DNA from: a bacterium
Lineage (GTDB): Bacteria; Campylobacterota; Campylobacteria; Campylobacterales; Sulfurimonadaceae
Direction of reading: 5' to 3'
DNA length: 64,000 bases
Assembly: GCA_018825665.1 (NCBI GenBank)
Contig: JAHJEG010000038.1
Coordinates: forward strand, 24,211-88,210
Shown: positions 9,508-18,498 of the stretch, piece by piece
Layout: the number at the start of each line of letters is the position of its first letter
Position numbering within the stretch: position 1 is the first letter of the stretch
Notes under the pieces: generated by a model
The model's database searches: none
Seen by the model: the letters and a program-made list of their open reading frames with translations, nothing else
What the model was told of the DNA's origin: nothing
Position numbers and translations under genes: made by a program

Positions 9508-10598
9508 TGGGTTTTGAGTCATTAAAGATAGGTAAATATATAATAGAGAAGCCAATAGTTCAAGGCGGAATGGGCGTTGGCATCAGCTGGGATAAATTAG
9601 CCGGTAATGTGTCAAAAGAGGGTGGTCTTGGCGTAATCAGTGCAGTGGGTACAGGCTATTATGAAAACAAGGCTTATTCAAAAAAATTAGTGGCAGACAG
9701 GCCTTTGGATGCGCTGAATTTTTATTCCAAAGAGGGTTTTGACGCAATCATACAAAATGCTAGAAAGATTTGCGGGGATAAGCCTTTGGCTGCAAATATT
9801 CTCTATGCGATTAATGATTACGGCCGTGTAGTGACGGATGCATGTGAATCAGGCATAGATATCATTATAACCGGAGCAGGGCTTCCTACGAATATGCCTG
9901 AGTTTACTGCGGATTATCCAGATGTTGCACTTGTGCCGATTGTTTCATCTGCAAAAGCTCTTAAGATCATCTGTAAAAGATGGCAAAAAAGATACAACAG
10001 ACTTCCGGATGCCGTTGTTCTTGAGGGTCCAAAAAGCGGCGGACACCAGGGTTTCACATATGAACAGTGTGCTTTGGACGAGAACCAGCTTGAAAATCTT
10101 GTAAGACCTGTAGTGGAAGAAGCTGCATTATGGGGTGACATTCCCGTGATTGCTGCCGGAGGTGTTTGGGATAAAAACGACATAGAAGAGATGATGGCTC
10201 TTGGTGCGAGAGGCGTTCAGATGGGAACAAGATTTATCGGTACGCATGAGTGTGATGCACATGAAAATCTTAAAAAAGTTCTCTTGGATGCCAATGAAGA
10301 TGATATTCAGCTTATGGCATCACCTGTAGGATACCCGGCTCGCGGAGTCAGAAGCAATTTGACAGAACTTGTCGAAAAAAGAGAAGGTCCTGCAATCAAA
10401 TGTATCTCAAACTGTGTTGCCCCTTGTAACCGCGGTGAAGAGGCGAAGGCCGTCGGATTTTGTATCGCAGACAGATTGAGTGATGCTTATGAGGGTAATA
10501 CAGAATTTGGTTTGTTCTTTTCCGGGTCTAACGGATACAAATTAAAAGAGATTATCTCTGTAAAAGAATTGTTGACGAAACTGATGCAAGGCGAATAA
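9507..10598 (+). CDS. Nitronate monooxygenase / FabK-like FMN enzyme
   Basis: A 363-residue FMN TIM-barrel protein of the 2-nitropropane dioxygenase/enoyl-ACP reductase II family. Visible motifs are IVQGGMGVGISWDKLAGNVS at the N-terminus, IITGAGLPTNMP near 115, and the GPKSGGHQGF loop with its active-site histidine. A C-terminal segment with three cysteines (CISNCVAPC) is typical of the epsilon-type members. Its ATG overlaps the tyrS stop (TGATG), so it is translationally coupled. In C. jejuni the equivalent gene also sits between tyrS and the amidase. Whether it oxidises nitronates or serves lipid metabolism cannot be told from sequence. Confidence 0.85.
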   Translation: MGFESLKIGKYIIEKPIVQGGMGVGISWDKLAGNVSKEGGLGVISAVGTGYYENKAYSKKLVADRPLDALNFYSKEGFDAIIQNARKICGDKPLAANILYAINDYGRVVTDACESGIDIIITGAGLPTNMPEFTADYPDVALVPIVSSAKALKIICKRWQKRYNRLPDAVVLEGPKSGGHQGFTYEQCALDENQLENLVRPVVEEAALWGDIPVIAAGGVWDKNDIEEMMALGARGVQMGTRFIGTHECDAHENLKKVLLDANEDDIQLMASPVGYPARGVRSNLTELVEKREGPAIKCISNCVAPCNRGEEAKAVGFCIADRLSDAYEGNTEFGLFFSGSNGYKLKEIISVKELLTKLMQGE

Positions 10599-10605
10599 GA
10601 AGCTG

Positions 10606-11988
10606 ATGTTTCGTTGGTGGCTGTTACTCTTTATTTTTGCAGTATCTCTCTATGGATTAAGTGATAGCGAGATTCTAAAGCGGGCTGAAGGTTTTATGAA
10701 AACCGGAACAAAAAGTGATCAGTTTCGCGCATATAATGATTACAAAAACCTTTATTTGCGTGCTATTATGTCAGAAGATGCCGCTCTTAAAATCCATGCT
10801 TTGCAGGGGATCGTAAAAAGCGGAACCAGACTCCATATAGATGTATCCCAATACGCGGACGAACTTTCAACGATTAAGCCCCACTCCTCCTACACGCAAC
10901 CGATATCCAAACCTATACCCGAGCTGCAAAATGACAATGATGTCAAAGTCACCTCCTCACATAAATTAAAATCAGTGCGATGGAAAGATGAAAGGCTTGT
11001 ACTGAAATTTGATAAAAAGCTGCATTCAAAACAGGTCAATTATTTTACCCTTTATGATTCTGAGAATAAAAAATACAGGTATGTCTTCGATATACATGCT
11101 TCAATGTTGACAAAATCAGAGAATCTAAGAAAAGAGGGTATTACGAGAATCAAACTTGCCCAGTTCAATCCACACACTCTGCGACTTGTCATAGAAAATA
11201 ATGAAGAAATAAAGATAAGATTTAAAAAAGAGCTCAGTCAGTTGATTATTAATATAGATTCAGACTCTAAGTCCTCTGTACCTTCGAGTATAACTCCGAC
11301 AAGGGTCGACAGAGACAAGATTGTCGTGATTGATGCAGGTCACGGAGGAAAAGACCCGGGAGCTGTAGGATATAGCAGATACAGGGAAAAGGTCGTTGTT
11401 TTACAAATCGCACAAAGTTTAAAAAATATTTTAATAGCACGCGGTTATAAGGTTTATATGAGCAGAGATAAAGACAAGTTTGTAAAACTCAGCAGCAGAA
11501 CGCAGTATGCGAATAAAATGAATGCAGATATCTTTATCTCTATCCACGCAAATGCCGTAGATAAAAAGAATGCTTCAAGAGTACATGGCATTGAATCGTA
11601 TTTCCTCTCTCCATCACGTTCAGACAGGGCAGACAAGGTCGCAGAAAAAGAAAATTCAGCCGACATCAGTGATATGAATATGTACGGTAAACAAAGCTTT
11701 TTAAACTTTTTAAACCATCATAAGATTTTGGCTTCGAATAAACTTGCAATAGATCTGCAAAGAGGAATGCTGGGCTCTTTAAATAAAAAATACAAGAATG
11801 TAAATGACGGTGGTGTAAGAGAAGGACCTTTTTGGGTCTTGGTGGGGGCTCAAATGCCGGCAGTTTTAGTCGAAGTGGGTTTTATTTCTCACCCTAAAGA
11901 AGCAAAAAGATTGGTCAGTACCAAATATCAAAACAGGCTGGCTATGGGAATGGCTGACGGAATAGAGAGATATTTTTTTAATAACTAG
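10606..11988 (+). CDS. amiC: Periplasmic N-acetylmuramoyl-L-alanine amidase
   Basis: A 460-residue exported amidase that cleaves the peptide from muramic acid during cell separation. It has a signal peptide (WWLLLFIFAVSLYG), an AMIN-like beta domain at about residues 120-210 and a C-terminal Amidase_3 zinc domain. The zinc ligands lie in IVVIDAGHGGKDPGA, the glutamate of YREKV, and DIFISIHANA. A catalytic glutamate follows in AVLVEVGFISHP. It ends the plus-strand block and converges on the DHH phosphoesterase, with only 35 bases between the two stops. Confidence 0.93.
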   Translation: MFRWWLLLFIFAVSLYGLSDSEILKRAEGFMKTGTKSDQFRAYNDYKNLYLRAIMSEDAALKIHALQGIVKSGTRLHIDVSQYADELSTIKPHSSYTQPISKPIPELQNDNDVKVTSSHKLKSVRWKDERLVLKFDKKLHSKQVNYFTLYDSENKKYRYVFDIHASMLTKSENLRKEGITRIKLAQFNPHTLRLVIENNEEIKIRFKKELSQLIINIDSDSKSSVPSSITPTRVDRDKIVVIDAGHGGKDPGAVGYSRYREKVVVLQIAQSLKNILIARGYKVYMSRDKDKFVKLSSRTQYANKMNADIFISIHANAVDKKNASRVHGIESYFLSPSRSDRADKVAEKENSADISDMNMYGKQSFLNFLNHHKILASNKLAIDLQRGMLGSLNKKYKNVNDGGVREGPFWVLVGAQMPAVLVEVGFISHPKEAKRLVSTKYQNRLAMGMADGIERYFFNN

Positions 11989-11992
11989 ATTC

Positions 11993-12018
11993 TTTCCACA
12001 TGCCAGGAGCATATGAAA
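11993..12018. terminator. Imperfect stem-loop built on one GGCATGTGGAA copy, between convergent genes
   Basis: An exact motif copy (minus orientation, 11994-12004) is followed by AGCATATGAAA, a decayed reverse complement with two changes and one missing base. Together they can form an imperfect hairpin in the 35 bases between the amidase stop and the DHH phosphoesterase stop. It looks like a former perfect motif pair of the kind at 50055 and 55932. Confidence 0.45.
11994..12004 (-). repeat. GGCATGTGGAA motif copy 1 (intergenic)
   Basis: Exact 11-mer on the minus strand between the convergent amidase and DHH phosphoesterase genes. Confidence 0.85.
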
Positions 12019-12023
12019 CGGTT

Positions 12024-13130
12024 TTAATATTCTTCTTTTTTATATGCTAAGTCACCTGCTACGGCTTCTTTGTCATTTATAATCTTTTCTATCTGTTTTT
12101 TCACTTTATCGTAGCGGAACTGTTCTTTAAAGCCCATGATCCTTCCTCCGGCAGCATTTGGATGCCCGCCGCCATTTGCCCATTCTTTGGAGATTTGAGA
12201 AACACTTACTTGGTTGTTGGCTCTTAAACTCATCGTTCCGCGATAGCTTACATCCACTATGAAATCATATTCCGGATATTCCAACAAAAAGCCGTTGCCG
12301 ATGATAGAAGTATTTCCGACACCATAACTCAAAAAACCTCTGTATCCTTTATAGTATATAGTCATCTGGTCTCTTTTGCTGCCAAGCAGTCCTACTATAT
12401 ATTTTGTAGCCAAGTTGTCAAGTGTATTGTCTTTATCGACTTTAAAGAACTCTTTTTTTAGAGAGTGTATTTTTTCATCTAAAAGTATAGCTGCATTGTC
12501 TTCATCTAAATATTTGGTAGCTTCAAGAAGCAAAGAGATTTTATAGTCCCCGTCTTCCTCGGCAAACATCACACGGTTGAGTTCTCTGGTCTCTGTCACG
12601 AGTCTCATACAAACTTTTCCGTATTCAAAGTTTTCTACCTCTTCTTGCTTCCACAAATCTACGGCGTTTACCACATTTACATATTTGTTCATCCAGGCAG
12701 GTTCATCGATCTCAAAATTTTCAAGAACATAATCATAGGTGATTTTCGTAGCACATCTTGAGGTGTCAAGATAATACCATTCGTATTTCTTAGCACTTTC
12801 TTCACCGCTGCCATGGTGATCAAGAAGGGTTATCTTGACCTCTTTGTTTGCATCGTTCATTTTAATCACTTCGCCGTTAAGCCATCTTGATTCATCTGCA
12901 GTGAGATTTAAATCTGTTATCAGGATTAGGGCGCTCTCTTTGGAATGTTTGATGTTTTCCAAAATCATTTCTAGTTTTGATTTGACTTCCGCCCCGTAAT
13001 TAGCATTATAATTAGTGATCTTGTAGGGAGTGTATTTCATAACCAGTTGACAGCTGTAACCGTCAAGATCTATATGAGACAAGTGGTGAATTGTTTGTTG
13101 TACCTTGGAAGTACCTGTATTGCTAAGCAT
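12024..13130 (-). CDS. DHH family phosphoesterase
   Basis: A 368-residue cytosolic protein with an N-terminal metal site (HHLSHIDLDGYSCQLV), a mid-domain LLDHHGSGEE, and a C-terminal DHHA1-type GGGHPNAAGGRI. It belongs with the NrnA/oligoribonuclease-like or cyclic-dinucleotide-cleaving DHH proteins. The exact substrate cannot be set from the sequence. It starts 21 bases downstream of the flhA stop on the same strand and probably shares that transcript. Confidence 0.85.
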   Translation of the reverse strand: MLSNTGTSKVQQTIHHLSHIDLDGYSCQLVMKYTPYKITNYNANYGAEVKSKLEMILENIKHSKESALILITDLNLTADESRWLNGEVIKMNDANKEVKITLLDHHGSGEESAKKYEWYYLDTSRCATKITYDYVLENFEIDEPAWMNKYVNVVNAVDLWKQEEVENFEYGKVCMRLVTETRELNRVMFAEEDGDYKISLLLEATKYLDEDNAAILLDEKIHSLKKEFFKVDKDNTLDNLATKYIVGLLGSKRDQMTIYYKGYRGFLSYGVGNTSIIGNGFLLEYPEYDFIVDVSYRGTMSLRANNQVSVSQISKEWANGGGHPNAAGGRIMGFKEQFRYDKVKKQIEKIINDKEAVAGDLAYKKEEY

Positions 13131-13151
13131 TTTTTACCTTATTTTTTAATT

Positions 13152-15320
13152 TTACTTGATTGAGATGGAACCCATAACTTCAAAAGTTGCACTTGAATCT
13201 ATCTCGGCATGTGAAAGAGTGACGACGTCAAGAGAAAATCTCTCAAAGATTTCAGCCACCGCTCTGCGAAGACTTGGATCGACAATAATTACAACCGGAG
13301 ATACCCCTTTTTGAAGTAAATCAGCTGCTTTTTGACTTGTAGCCTGTATAAGCTGGTTGATCTCTCCGACATTCAACATAAGATTTCTGATACCGTCTTG
13401 TTCTTTTGATTTTTCCAGCATCATCTGTTCTGAGTTTGTGTCAAAGGTGAGCAGTCTTATAACCCCGTCATCCGATGAATACATCTGTGTGATAATACGG
13501 GAAAGCTTGGCGCGTACCTGCTCTGTGATTAAATCAACATTCTTGGTAAATTCGGCTATATCGGCGATAGTTTCCAAAATGCTCAACATATCTTTGAGAG
13601 GAATCTTTTCATGTAAAAGAGCTTTTAAAATTCTCTGGATCAAGCCGATACTTGCGACTTTTAAAACATCATCGATAATGACAGGGAAGTCGGTTTTGAT
13701 TTTATCAATCAGCGTCTGCACTTCCTGGCGGGTAAGCAGGTCTTCAGCATTTCGTTTGATAAGTTCACTCATGTGTGTCGATATTACAGTTGCGGGATCG
13801 ACAACGGTATAGCCGTTTATGATTGCATCTTCCTTTTGGTCCGGAAGTATCCACATGGCATCGAGTCCAAAAGCGGGTTCTTTTGTCGGTTCACCTTCTA
13901 TCTCTCCCGTTGCCATGCCGCTGTCCATTGCAAGGAATTTGTCAGGCATAATCTTCCCCTCGCCGATTGCGATACCTTTTAAGAGTATCTGGTATTGGTT
14001 TGGCTGAAGGTGAAGATTATCCCTTATACGGACCTGCGGCATTAAAAAGCCGAAATCGCTTGCTATTTTTCTTCTCATAGAACGGATTCTCTCAAGCAAA
14101 TCTCCGCCTTGCGTATTATCTGCAAGACGTATCAGCTGGTAGCCGAGGGTGAGCTCAAGCATCTCCACTTTGAGTATGTCTTCAAGCGCCGATTCCTCTT
14201 CTTTTGCTATCTCTTCATTTGTCTTTCTTGGTTTTACCGCAGCACGCTCTTTGTCCTGCTGTTCCTTGGATTTTTTGCCGAGAATGTCTTCTACATCAAG
14301 TATGGTGAGTTCACCTTTTTCGTATTTGTATACCGCCCAGCCGAGAGCGGCAAATAAAATACCTACAAAACCCATGGAAGCGGTAGGCAAACCCGGAACA
14401 AGAGCAAACAGTATCATGATAAATCCGACAATCATCATTATCTTTGCATTGCCCATCATCTGATTGATCGTTCCCTCTGCAAAGTTGTCGCCGTCGCTTG
14501 ATGAACGGGTTATCATGATACCCGTAGCGGTGGAGATGATAAGTGCAGGGATCTGCCCGACCAAACCATCCCCGATGGTAAGGAGTGTAAAAGTTGAAGC
14601 ACTGTCTGAGACGCTCATATCATGCTGAAAGACACCGATTAAGAATCCGCCGATTATATTTATGAGAGTGATGATGATACCGGCAACGGCATCACCTTTT
14701 ACGAATTTGCTGGACCCGTCCATAGCTCCGTAGAAATTTGCATCCTGAAGTATCTCCGCTCTTCTTTGCTTGGCTTGCGCATCATCAATAAGTCCCGCAT
14801 TTAGATCCGCATCTACAGCCATCTGCTTTCCAGGCATCGAATCCAGCACAAAACGGGCAGCGACTTCTGCCACCCTTGTCGAACCTTTTGTGATAACCAT
14901 AAAGTTGATAAGAACAAGGATGGAAAAAACTATAATACCTATCACATAGTTCCCGCCGACTACAAAATTACCAAAACTGCTTATGATATCACTGACGGCT
15001 TCGGGCCCTTCGTTTCCGTGACTTAAAATCATTCTTGTCGTGGCCACATTTAAGGATAACCTAAAAAGGGTGATAATTAAAATAAGGGTAGGAAAAGTTG
15101 TCAGGTCGGTAGGTTTTGGCACATATAATGATATCAGGAGTATTAATACGGCAATAGCCATAGATACCGTCAGAAGAACATCCAGCATTCCTGATGGCAG
15201 AGGCACTATGATAATGGCAAGAATAGCCATTACAAAGATAACAACACTTAGGTCTCTTTGTCCGATAAGCAGATTTAGAGTAGTGCCGATTTGCTGTCTG
15301 AGTGTAAATTTTTTTGCCAA
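13152..15320 (-). CDS. flhA: Flagellar type III export protein FlhA
   Basis: A 722-residue inner-membrane core of the flagellar export gate. The N-terminal half has about eight membrane helices. It includes the FHIPEP block ([20 protein letters not shown], then [15 protein letters not shown]). A charged linker near residue 350-370 joins a large soluble C-terminal domain that docks chaperone-substrate pairs. The start at 15320 lies four bases after the Rrf2 gene. In Campylobacter, FlhA is needed for RpoN-dependent flagellar gene expression as well as export. Confidence 0.97.
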   Translation of the reverse strand: MAKKFTLRQQIGTTLNLLIGQRDLSVVIFVMAILAIIIVPLPSGMLDVLLTVSMAIAVLILLISLYVPKPTDLTTFPTLILIITLFRLSLNVATTRMILSHGNEGPEAVSDIISSFGNFVVGGNYVIGIIVFSILVLINFMVITKGSTRVAEVAARFVLDSMPGKQMAVDADLNAGLIDDAQAKQRRAEILQDANFYGAMDGSSKFVKGDAVAGIIITLINIIGGFLIGVFQHDMSVSDSASTFTLLTIGDGLVGQIPALIISTATGIMITRSSSDGDNFAEGTINQMMGNAKIMMIVGFIMILFALVPGLPTASMGFVGILFAALGWAVYKYEKGELTILDVEDILGKKSKEQQDKERAAVKPRKTNEEIAKEEESALEDILKVEMLELTLGYQLIRLADNTQGGDLLERIRSMRRKIASDFGFLMPQVRIRDNLHLQPNQYQILLKGIAIGEGKIMPDKFLAMDSGMATGEIEGEPTKEPAFGLDAMWILPDQKEDAIINGYTVVDPATVISTHMSELIKRNAEDLLTRQEVQTLIDKIKTDFPVIIDDVLKVASIGLIQRILKALLHEKIPLKDMLSILETIADIAEFTKNVDLITEQVRAKLSRIITQMYSSDDGVIRLLTFDTNSEQMMLEKSKEQDGIRNLMLNVGEINQLIQATSQKAADLLQKGVSPVVIIVDPSLRRAVAEIFERFSLDVVTLSHAEIDSSATFEVMGSISIK

Positions 15321-15324
15321 GTTC

Positions 15325-15729
15325 TTACTCTTCTAAAATATCTGCCAGAGTTAAACGGGATAAAAACAGATCTATCTTCCCTTGGAGCTTATTTAAAAAA
15401 GGCCATATAGAACAGATATCTGCTTTTTCGGATGGACAGTTTTTCATAGAAGGGGCGCAGTCAAATACAGCCGGGGCTTTACCTTCTACAGATGACATAA
15501 CATCCAACATATTGATATCTTTTGGGTCTTTTGCCAAAACAAAACCGCCGTTTACTCCTTTATAAGACTTCAAAATATCATTTTTGGCCAAGGCCTGTAA
15601 TATCTTTGCCAAAAAACTTTTGGAAATGGACAGTTCACGAGACAGGGTTTCGCTGTCCATAGGTGAATTGGCTTTTGATAAAACAATAAGAGATAAAATA
15701 GCGTATTCACTTGCTTTGGTTATTAACAT
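15325..15729 (-). CDS. Rrf2 family transcriptional regulator
   Basis: A 134-residue IscR/NsrR-type regulator. The N-terminal winged helix is typical ([20 protein letters not shown], then [20 protein letters not shown] and the wing GGFVLAK). Near residue 90-110 there are three cysteines in [16 protein letters not shown]. Their C-x6-C-x7-C spacing is suitable for an Fe-S cluster that senses iron, oxygen or NO. It is the first gene before flhA, four bases apart, and divergent from rpsO. The same rpsO-Rrf2-flhA order occurs in C. jejuni. Confidence 0.9.
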   Translation of the reverse strand: MLITKASEYAILSLIVLSKANSPMDSETLSRELSISKSFLAKILQALAKNDILKSYKGVNGGFVLAKDPKDINMLDVMSSVEGKAPAVFDCAPSMKNCPSEKADICSIWPFLNKLQGKIDLFLSRLTLADILEE

Positions 15730-15847
15730 GGAGTAGTTCTTTATGATTAATTATTTAAAATGTAGATTATATCCAAAGAAATTGAAATTACAATGTATTG
15801 AGAACGATATAGGGTGTGAGATAAATAAAAATAAAGAAATGATTAGC

Positions 15848-15853
15848 TATAAT
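15848..15853 (+). promoter_or_regulatory. -10 box of rpsO
   Basis: TATAAT followed by TCCGC lies 65 bases before the rpsO ATG. The rest of the 188-base spacer between the Rrf2 start and rpsO is AT-rich and shows no gene I would support. Confidence 0.55.
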
Positions 15854-15917
15854 TCCGCTTCAACTTTATGTATTATGTACGTAATTGTTAGATTATTATA
15901 CCCATCAGGAGGCTATT

Positions 15918-16193
15918 ATGGCTTTAGATACGGCTAAAAAACAAGAGATAGTTGCAAAATACGGACGCAATGAAAGCGACACTGGTTCAAGTGAAGTTCA
16001 AATTGCACTTTTAACAGAAAGAATTGCTGAATTAACTGAACACCTTAAGGTATTCAAAAAAGATCACGCTTCAAGACTTGGTCTTTTAAAATTGGTAGGT
16101 CAGCGTCGTCGTCTTATGAGATACTTCAAAAGAACTCAAAAAGATGCTTATCTTAAACTGGTTCAAGATTTAGGTATTCGTGATAATATCTAA
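15918..16193 (+). CDS. rpsO: 30S ribosomal protein S15
   Basis: A 91-residue S15 that binds 16S rRNA with S6/S18. The family signature [14 protein letters not shown] and the C-terminal block [20 protein letters not shown] are intact. The ATG at 15918 is chosen over a longer in-frame start because it follows a strong AGGAGG and gives the standard N-terminus [11 protein letters not shown]. Confidence 0.97.
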   Translation: MALDTAKKQEIVAKYGRNESDTGSSEVQIALLTERIAELTEHLKVFKKDHASRLGLLKLVGQRRRLMRYFKRTQKDAYLKLVQDLGIRDNI

Positions 16194-16216
16194 GTTCTAA
16201 AATCTTTATTAACCGC

Positions 16217-16275
16217 GGGGGTATGGACATTTTTTGTTTCATATCCCCATCTTCCATCTTTTTTTACAATCTACA
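16217..16275 (+). terminator. rpsO terminator
   Basis: GGGGGTATG (16217-16225) pairs with CATATCCCC (16240-16248) with one G-U pair. A loop rich in T separates them, and a T-run follows at about 16260-16275. Confidence 0.65.
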
Positions 16276-16388
16276 TTCAACTTATCTAATAATACCGATG
16301 CTAAAATAAAACACATTGAACTTCAAAGAATTAAAAGACTACAATAAACAGGTAAATCAATTTTACGTACATACTTCAGGAGATATTG

Positions 16389-16601
16389 ATGTATACAGTT
16401 AAGGTCGAAGGTGCATGCGGCTGTTTTTTAAAAAGCAGGCTTTGTGAGAGCAAAGAGTTTACAAATGAAGAAGCAGCCAGGCAGGAAGCCGAAAGTATGC
16501 TTAAAATAATGCAAGATAATTTTTGCAAAAAACATGAATTCGGCATACGTGAGGAAGTGGAGAGTTTTATTATTTCCATCAGGCCAAGAAAACAGGTTTA
16601 G
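16389..16601 (+). CDS. Small conserved-looking cysteine-containing protein (70 aa)
   Basis: The ATG at 16389, rather than the in-frame TTG just before it, follows AGGAG with good spacing. The 70-residue product is soluble. It has a CGC pair near the N-terminus (VKVEGACGCF), a helical middle (EEAARQEAESMLKIMQDNF) and a further cysteine before a basic C-terminus. Two close cysteines suggest metal binding or a redox role, but I cannot assign a function. It stands alone between rpsO and the convergent kdsB. Confidence 0.6.
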   Translation: MYTVKVEGACGCFLKSRLCESKEFTNEEAARQEAESMLKIMQDNFCKKHEFGIREEVESFIISIRPRKQV

Positions 16602-16605
16602 TTGT

Positions 16606-16616
16606 TTCCACATGCC
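16606..16616 (-). repeat. GGCATGTGGAA motif copy 2 (intergenic)
   Basis: Exact copy on the minus strand in the 54-base gap between convergent genes. The end of the copy also forms a small hairpin, TGCCG-GCAAAA-CGGCA, at 16613-16628. Confidence 0.85.
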
Positions 16617-16655
16617 GGCAAAACGGCACTGGCCTGATAATACAAATCTGTCCAG

Positions 16656-17372
16656 TTATAAAAATATTTCAATAGCTCTTTTTAAATCTTCTGGCGTATC
16701 AATCCCAAAACCTGTACTTGCAACTTTTACCATGGCTATCTTTTTTTGATGATAAATTGCACGGAGCTGTTCTAGTTTCTCTATGTCTTCTATAGGGGCA
16801 TCGCTTAGATTGCAAAACTCTTTTAAACTTTTTTTGCTAAATCCGTATATCCCTATATGCCCGAAATAAGTGGCTCCGCCGCCGCGGTTGTAGGGGATGA
16901 GCGAGCGTGAAAAATAGATGGCGTTGTCTTCATCGTCAAGCACCACTTTTACCAGGTTGGGGTCTTGTGCGGATTCGGCATTTATGGCATTAAAACAGCT
17001 TCCCATAATAAAAGGCTCATTTTTATCCTGAAGGGTCTTTAGCTTGTTCATTAAAGATTCAACGACTTCCGGCTCTATAAAAGGCTCATCTGCCTGCACA
17101 TTTATAATAATCTCATCGTCGCTTACGCCGAGAATATTTGCACATTCATGAATTCTGTCTGTACCGCTTTTGTGCGTTGTAGAGGTGAGCATCGCTTCTA
17201 TGCCGTGAGCCTGGCATGTGGAAAGTATGCTCTCATCGTCCGCAGCCACAACCACCCTGTCGAGGTGTGCCACTCTTTTGGCGGTTCGCACCACCATAGG
17301 CAGTCCCCCTATGTCTGCTAAAACTTTTTGCGGAAATCTTGTTGATGCCAATCTTGCAGGAATAATTATCAT
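16656..17372 (-). CDS. kdsB: CMP-KDO synthetase
   Basis: A 238-residue 3-deoxy-manno-octulosonate cytidylyltransferase that activates KDO for lipid A core synthesis. Visible motifs are IIPARLASTRFPQKVLADIG at the N-terminus, SGTDRIHE near residue 70, NVQADEPFIEPE near 95, and HIGIYGFSKKSLKEF near 180. It starts at the ATG at 17372 and carries one internal GGCATGTGGAA copy, read as STCQ. Confidence 0.96.
   Translation of the reverse strand: MIIIPARLASTRFPQKVLADIGGLPMVVRTAKRVAHLDRVVVAADDESILSTCQAHGIEAMLTSTTHKSGTDRIHECANILGVSDDEIIINVQADEPFIEPEVVESLMNKLKTLQDKNEPFIMGSCFNAINAESAQDPNLVKVVLDDEDNAIYFSRSLIPYNRGGGATYFGHIGIYGFSKKSLKEFCNLSDAPIEDIEKLEQLRAIYHQKKIAMVKVASTGFGIDTPEDLKRAIEIFL
17213..17223 (+). 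repeat. GGCATGTGGAA motif copy 3 (in kdsB)
   Basis: Exact copy inside kdsB; the coding strand reads the reverse complement as Ser-Thr-Cys-Gln. Confidence 0.85.
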
Positions 17373-17387
17373 TTAAAGCCTTTAGGT

Positions 17388-17393
17388 TATAAT
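17388..17393 (+). promoter_or_regulatory. -10 box of the tRNA methyltransferase operon
   Basis: TATAAT on the plus strand lies 42 bases before the ATG at 17435, in the 62-base gap between divergent genes. Confidence 0.45.
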
Positions 17394-17399
17394 TACGAA

Positions 17400-17405
17400 A
17401 TTATA
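17400..17405 (-). promoter_or_regulatory. -10 box of kdsB
   Basis: TATAAT followed by TTCG on the minus strand, 28 bases before the kdsB ATG. It overlaps the region of the plus-strand promoter, so the two promoters probably compete. Confidence 0.45.
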
Positions 17406-17434
17406 TCCAAAAACGGATTTTTAGGAATTATTAT

Positions 17435-18130
17435 ATGCTTCTTTACCAGCCGCAAGAGGGCTATTGTTACAACAGTGATTCTGTATTTTTATATGACTTT
17501 ATAGATTCATTCTCTCCAAAGGGAAAAGTTCTTGATGTTGGAGCCGGTTGCGGCGTTGTAGGTCTTTTGGTGGCAAGAGACAATGAAAAGGTAGAACTTG
17601 AAGCCGTAGAGAAGCAAGAGGCCTTTGTCTTTTATGCGAAAACGAATGCAAGAGTAAATAAGATAAACTATAAAATGCATGAATGTGATTTTTTACAACT
17701 CGATGAAAACGTAAAATATGACTATATAATCTCAAATCCCCCTTTTTATCATGAGGGTGCTTCAAGAAGCGAAAATGAGATGTTGTTTAATGCGAGGTAT
17801 AATATCAATTTGCCGCTTAGAGATTTTTTCAAAAAAATATCGAGACTTTTAAAACCGAGTTCTCATTTTATATTTTGTTATGATGCTTCACAGTTTGGTT
17901 TGATTTGTGCGGAATTGGACCGTGTCAAGCTTAGAGTAGTCGATGTACAGTTTGTACATCCAAAAATAGATAAAAAGGCGTCGCTGGTTATGTTGCATGT
18001 AAGAAACGGTTCAAAATCACTGATGAAAGTCTGGCCTCCATTTATCAGTTTTGAGGGAAAAGATTTTTCAGCTCAAGCTAAAGAAATCTATAAAAAAGCT
18101 TCGACACAGAGTATAAAATGCACGCTTTAA
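17435..18130 (+). CDS. SAM-dependent N6-adenine methyltransferase, TrmN6/YfiC type
   Basis: A 231-residue class I methyltransferase. The SAM loop is VLDVGAGCGVVGLLVA (about residues 33-48). The amino-methyltransferase motif IV is IISNPPFYHEGASR (about 105-118), where NPPF places the target at an exocyclic amine. The N-terminal YQPQEGYCYNSDSVFLYDF fits the tRNA1(Val) m6A37 family. It overlaps the next gene by 13 bases. Substrate is by family resemblance only. Confidence 0.82.
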   Translation: MLLYQPQEGYCYNSDSVFLYDFIDSFSPKGKVLDVGAGCGVVGLLVARDNEKVELEAVEKQEAFVFYAKTNARVNKINYKMHECDFLQLDENVKYDYIISNPPFYHEGASRSENEMLFNARYNINLPLRDFFKKISRLLKPSSHFIFCYDASQFGLICAELDRVKLRVVDVQFVHPKIDKKASLVMLHVRNGSKSLMKVWPPFISFEGKDFSAQAKEIYKKASTQSIKCTL

Positions 18131-18498
18131 AAAAAGAAGAGGGATATCCGTACGCATTCAATTCCGCGGCATGTGCATCCTGTCAAGGCAAGTGCTGTAC
18201 GGGGGAGAGCGGTTATATTTATGTAAGTCAGACAGAGATACAAAAAATATCCGACTTGCTTGAGATGCGTGTAGAAGATTTTATAAACAAATATCTTTTT
18301 AAAAACGGCTATAAATATTCAATAAAAGAGAAAAAATATAACGATTCCTATGAGTGCGCATTTTATGACAGAGCGTCCAATGGATGCACGATCTATGATG
18401 CGAGACCTGTGCAATGCAGGACTTTTCCTTTTTGGGATTATTATAAAACCAGGGTTGATGAGCTAAAGCTGGAATGTCCGGGAATAACGAATGATTAA
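18118..18498 (+). CDS. YkgJ-type cysteine cluster protein
   Basis: A 126-residue member of the zinc- or iron-chelating CxxxxCC family. The conserved cysteines are CASCQGKCC at about residues 18-26 and CAFYDRASNGC...CRTFPFWD at about 80-108. The family is thought to bind a metal cluster, possibly Fe-S. It overlaps the genes on both sides (13 and 8 bases), so it is part of one translationally coupled operon. Confidence 0.85.
   Translation: MHALKKEEGYPYAFNSAACASCQGKCCTGESGYIYVSQTEIQKISDLLEMRVEDFINKYLFKNGYKYSIKEKKYNDSYECAFYDRASNGCTIYDARPVQCRTFPFWDYYKTRVDELKLECPGITND

Noticed and set aside
13206..13216. GGCATGTGAAA in flhA
   Set aside because: One mismatch inside the core; not counted as a copy, though it may be a decayed one.
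15743..15937. 64-codon ORF before rpsO
   Set aside because: It covers the rpsO promoter and ribosome site and reads into the rpsO start in another frame.
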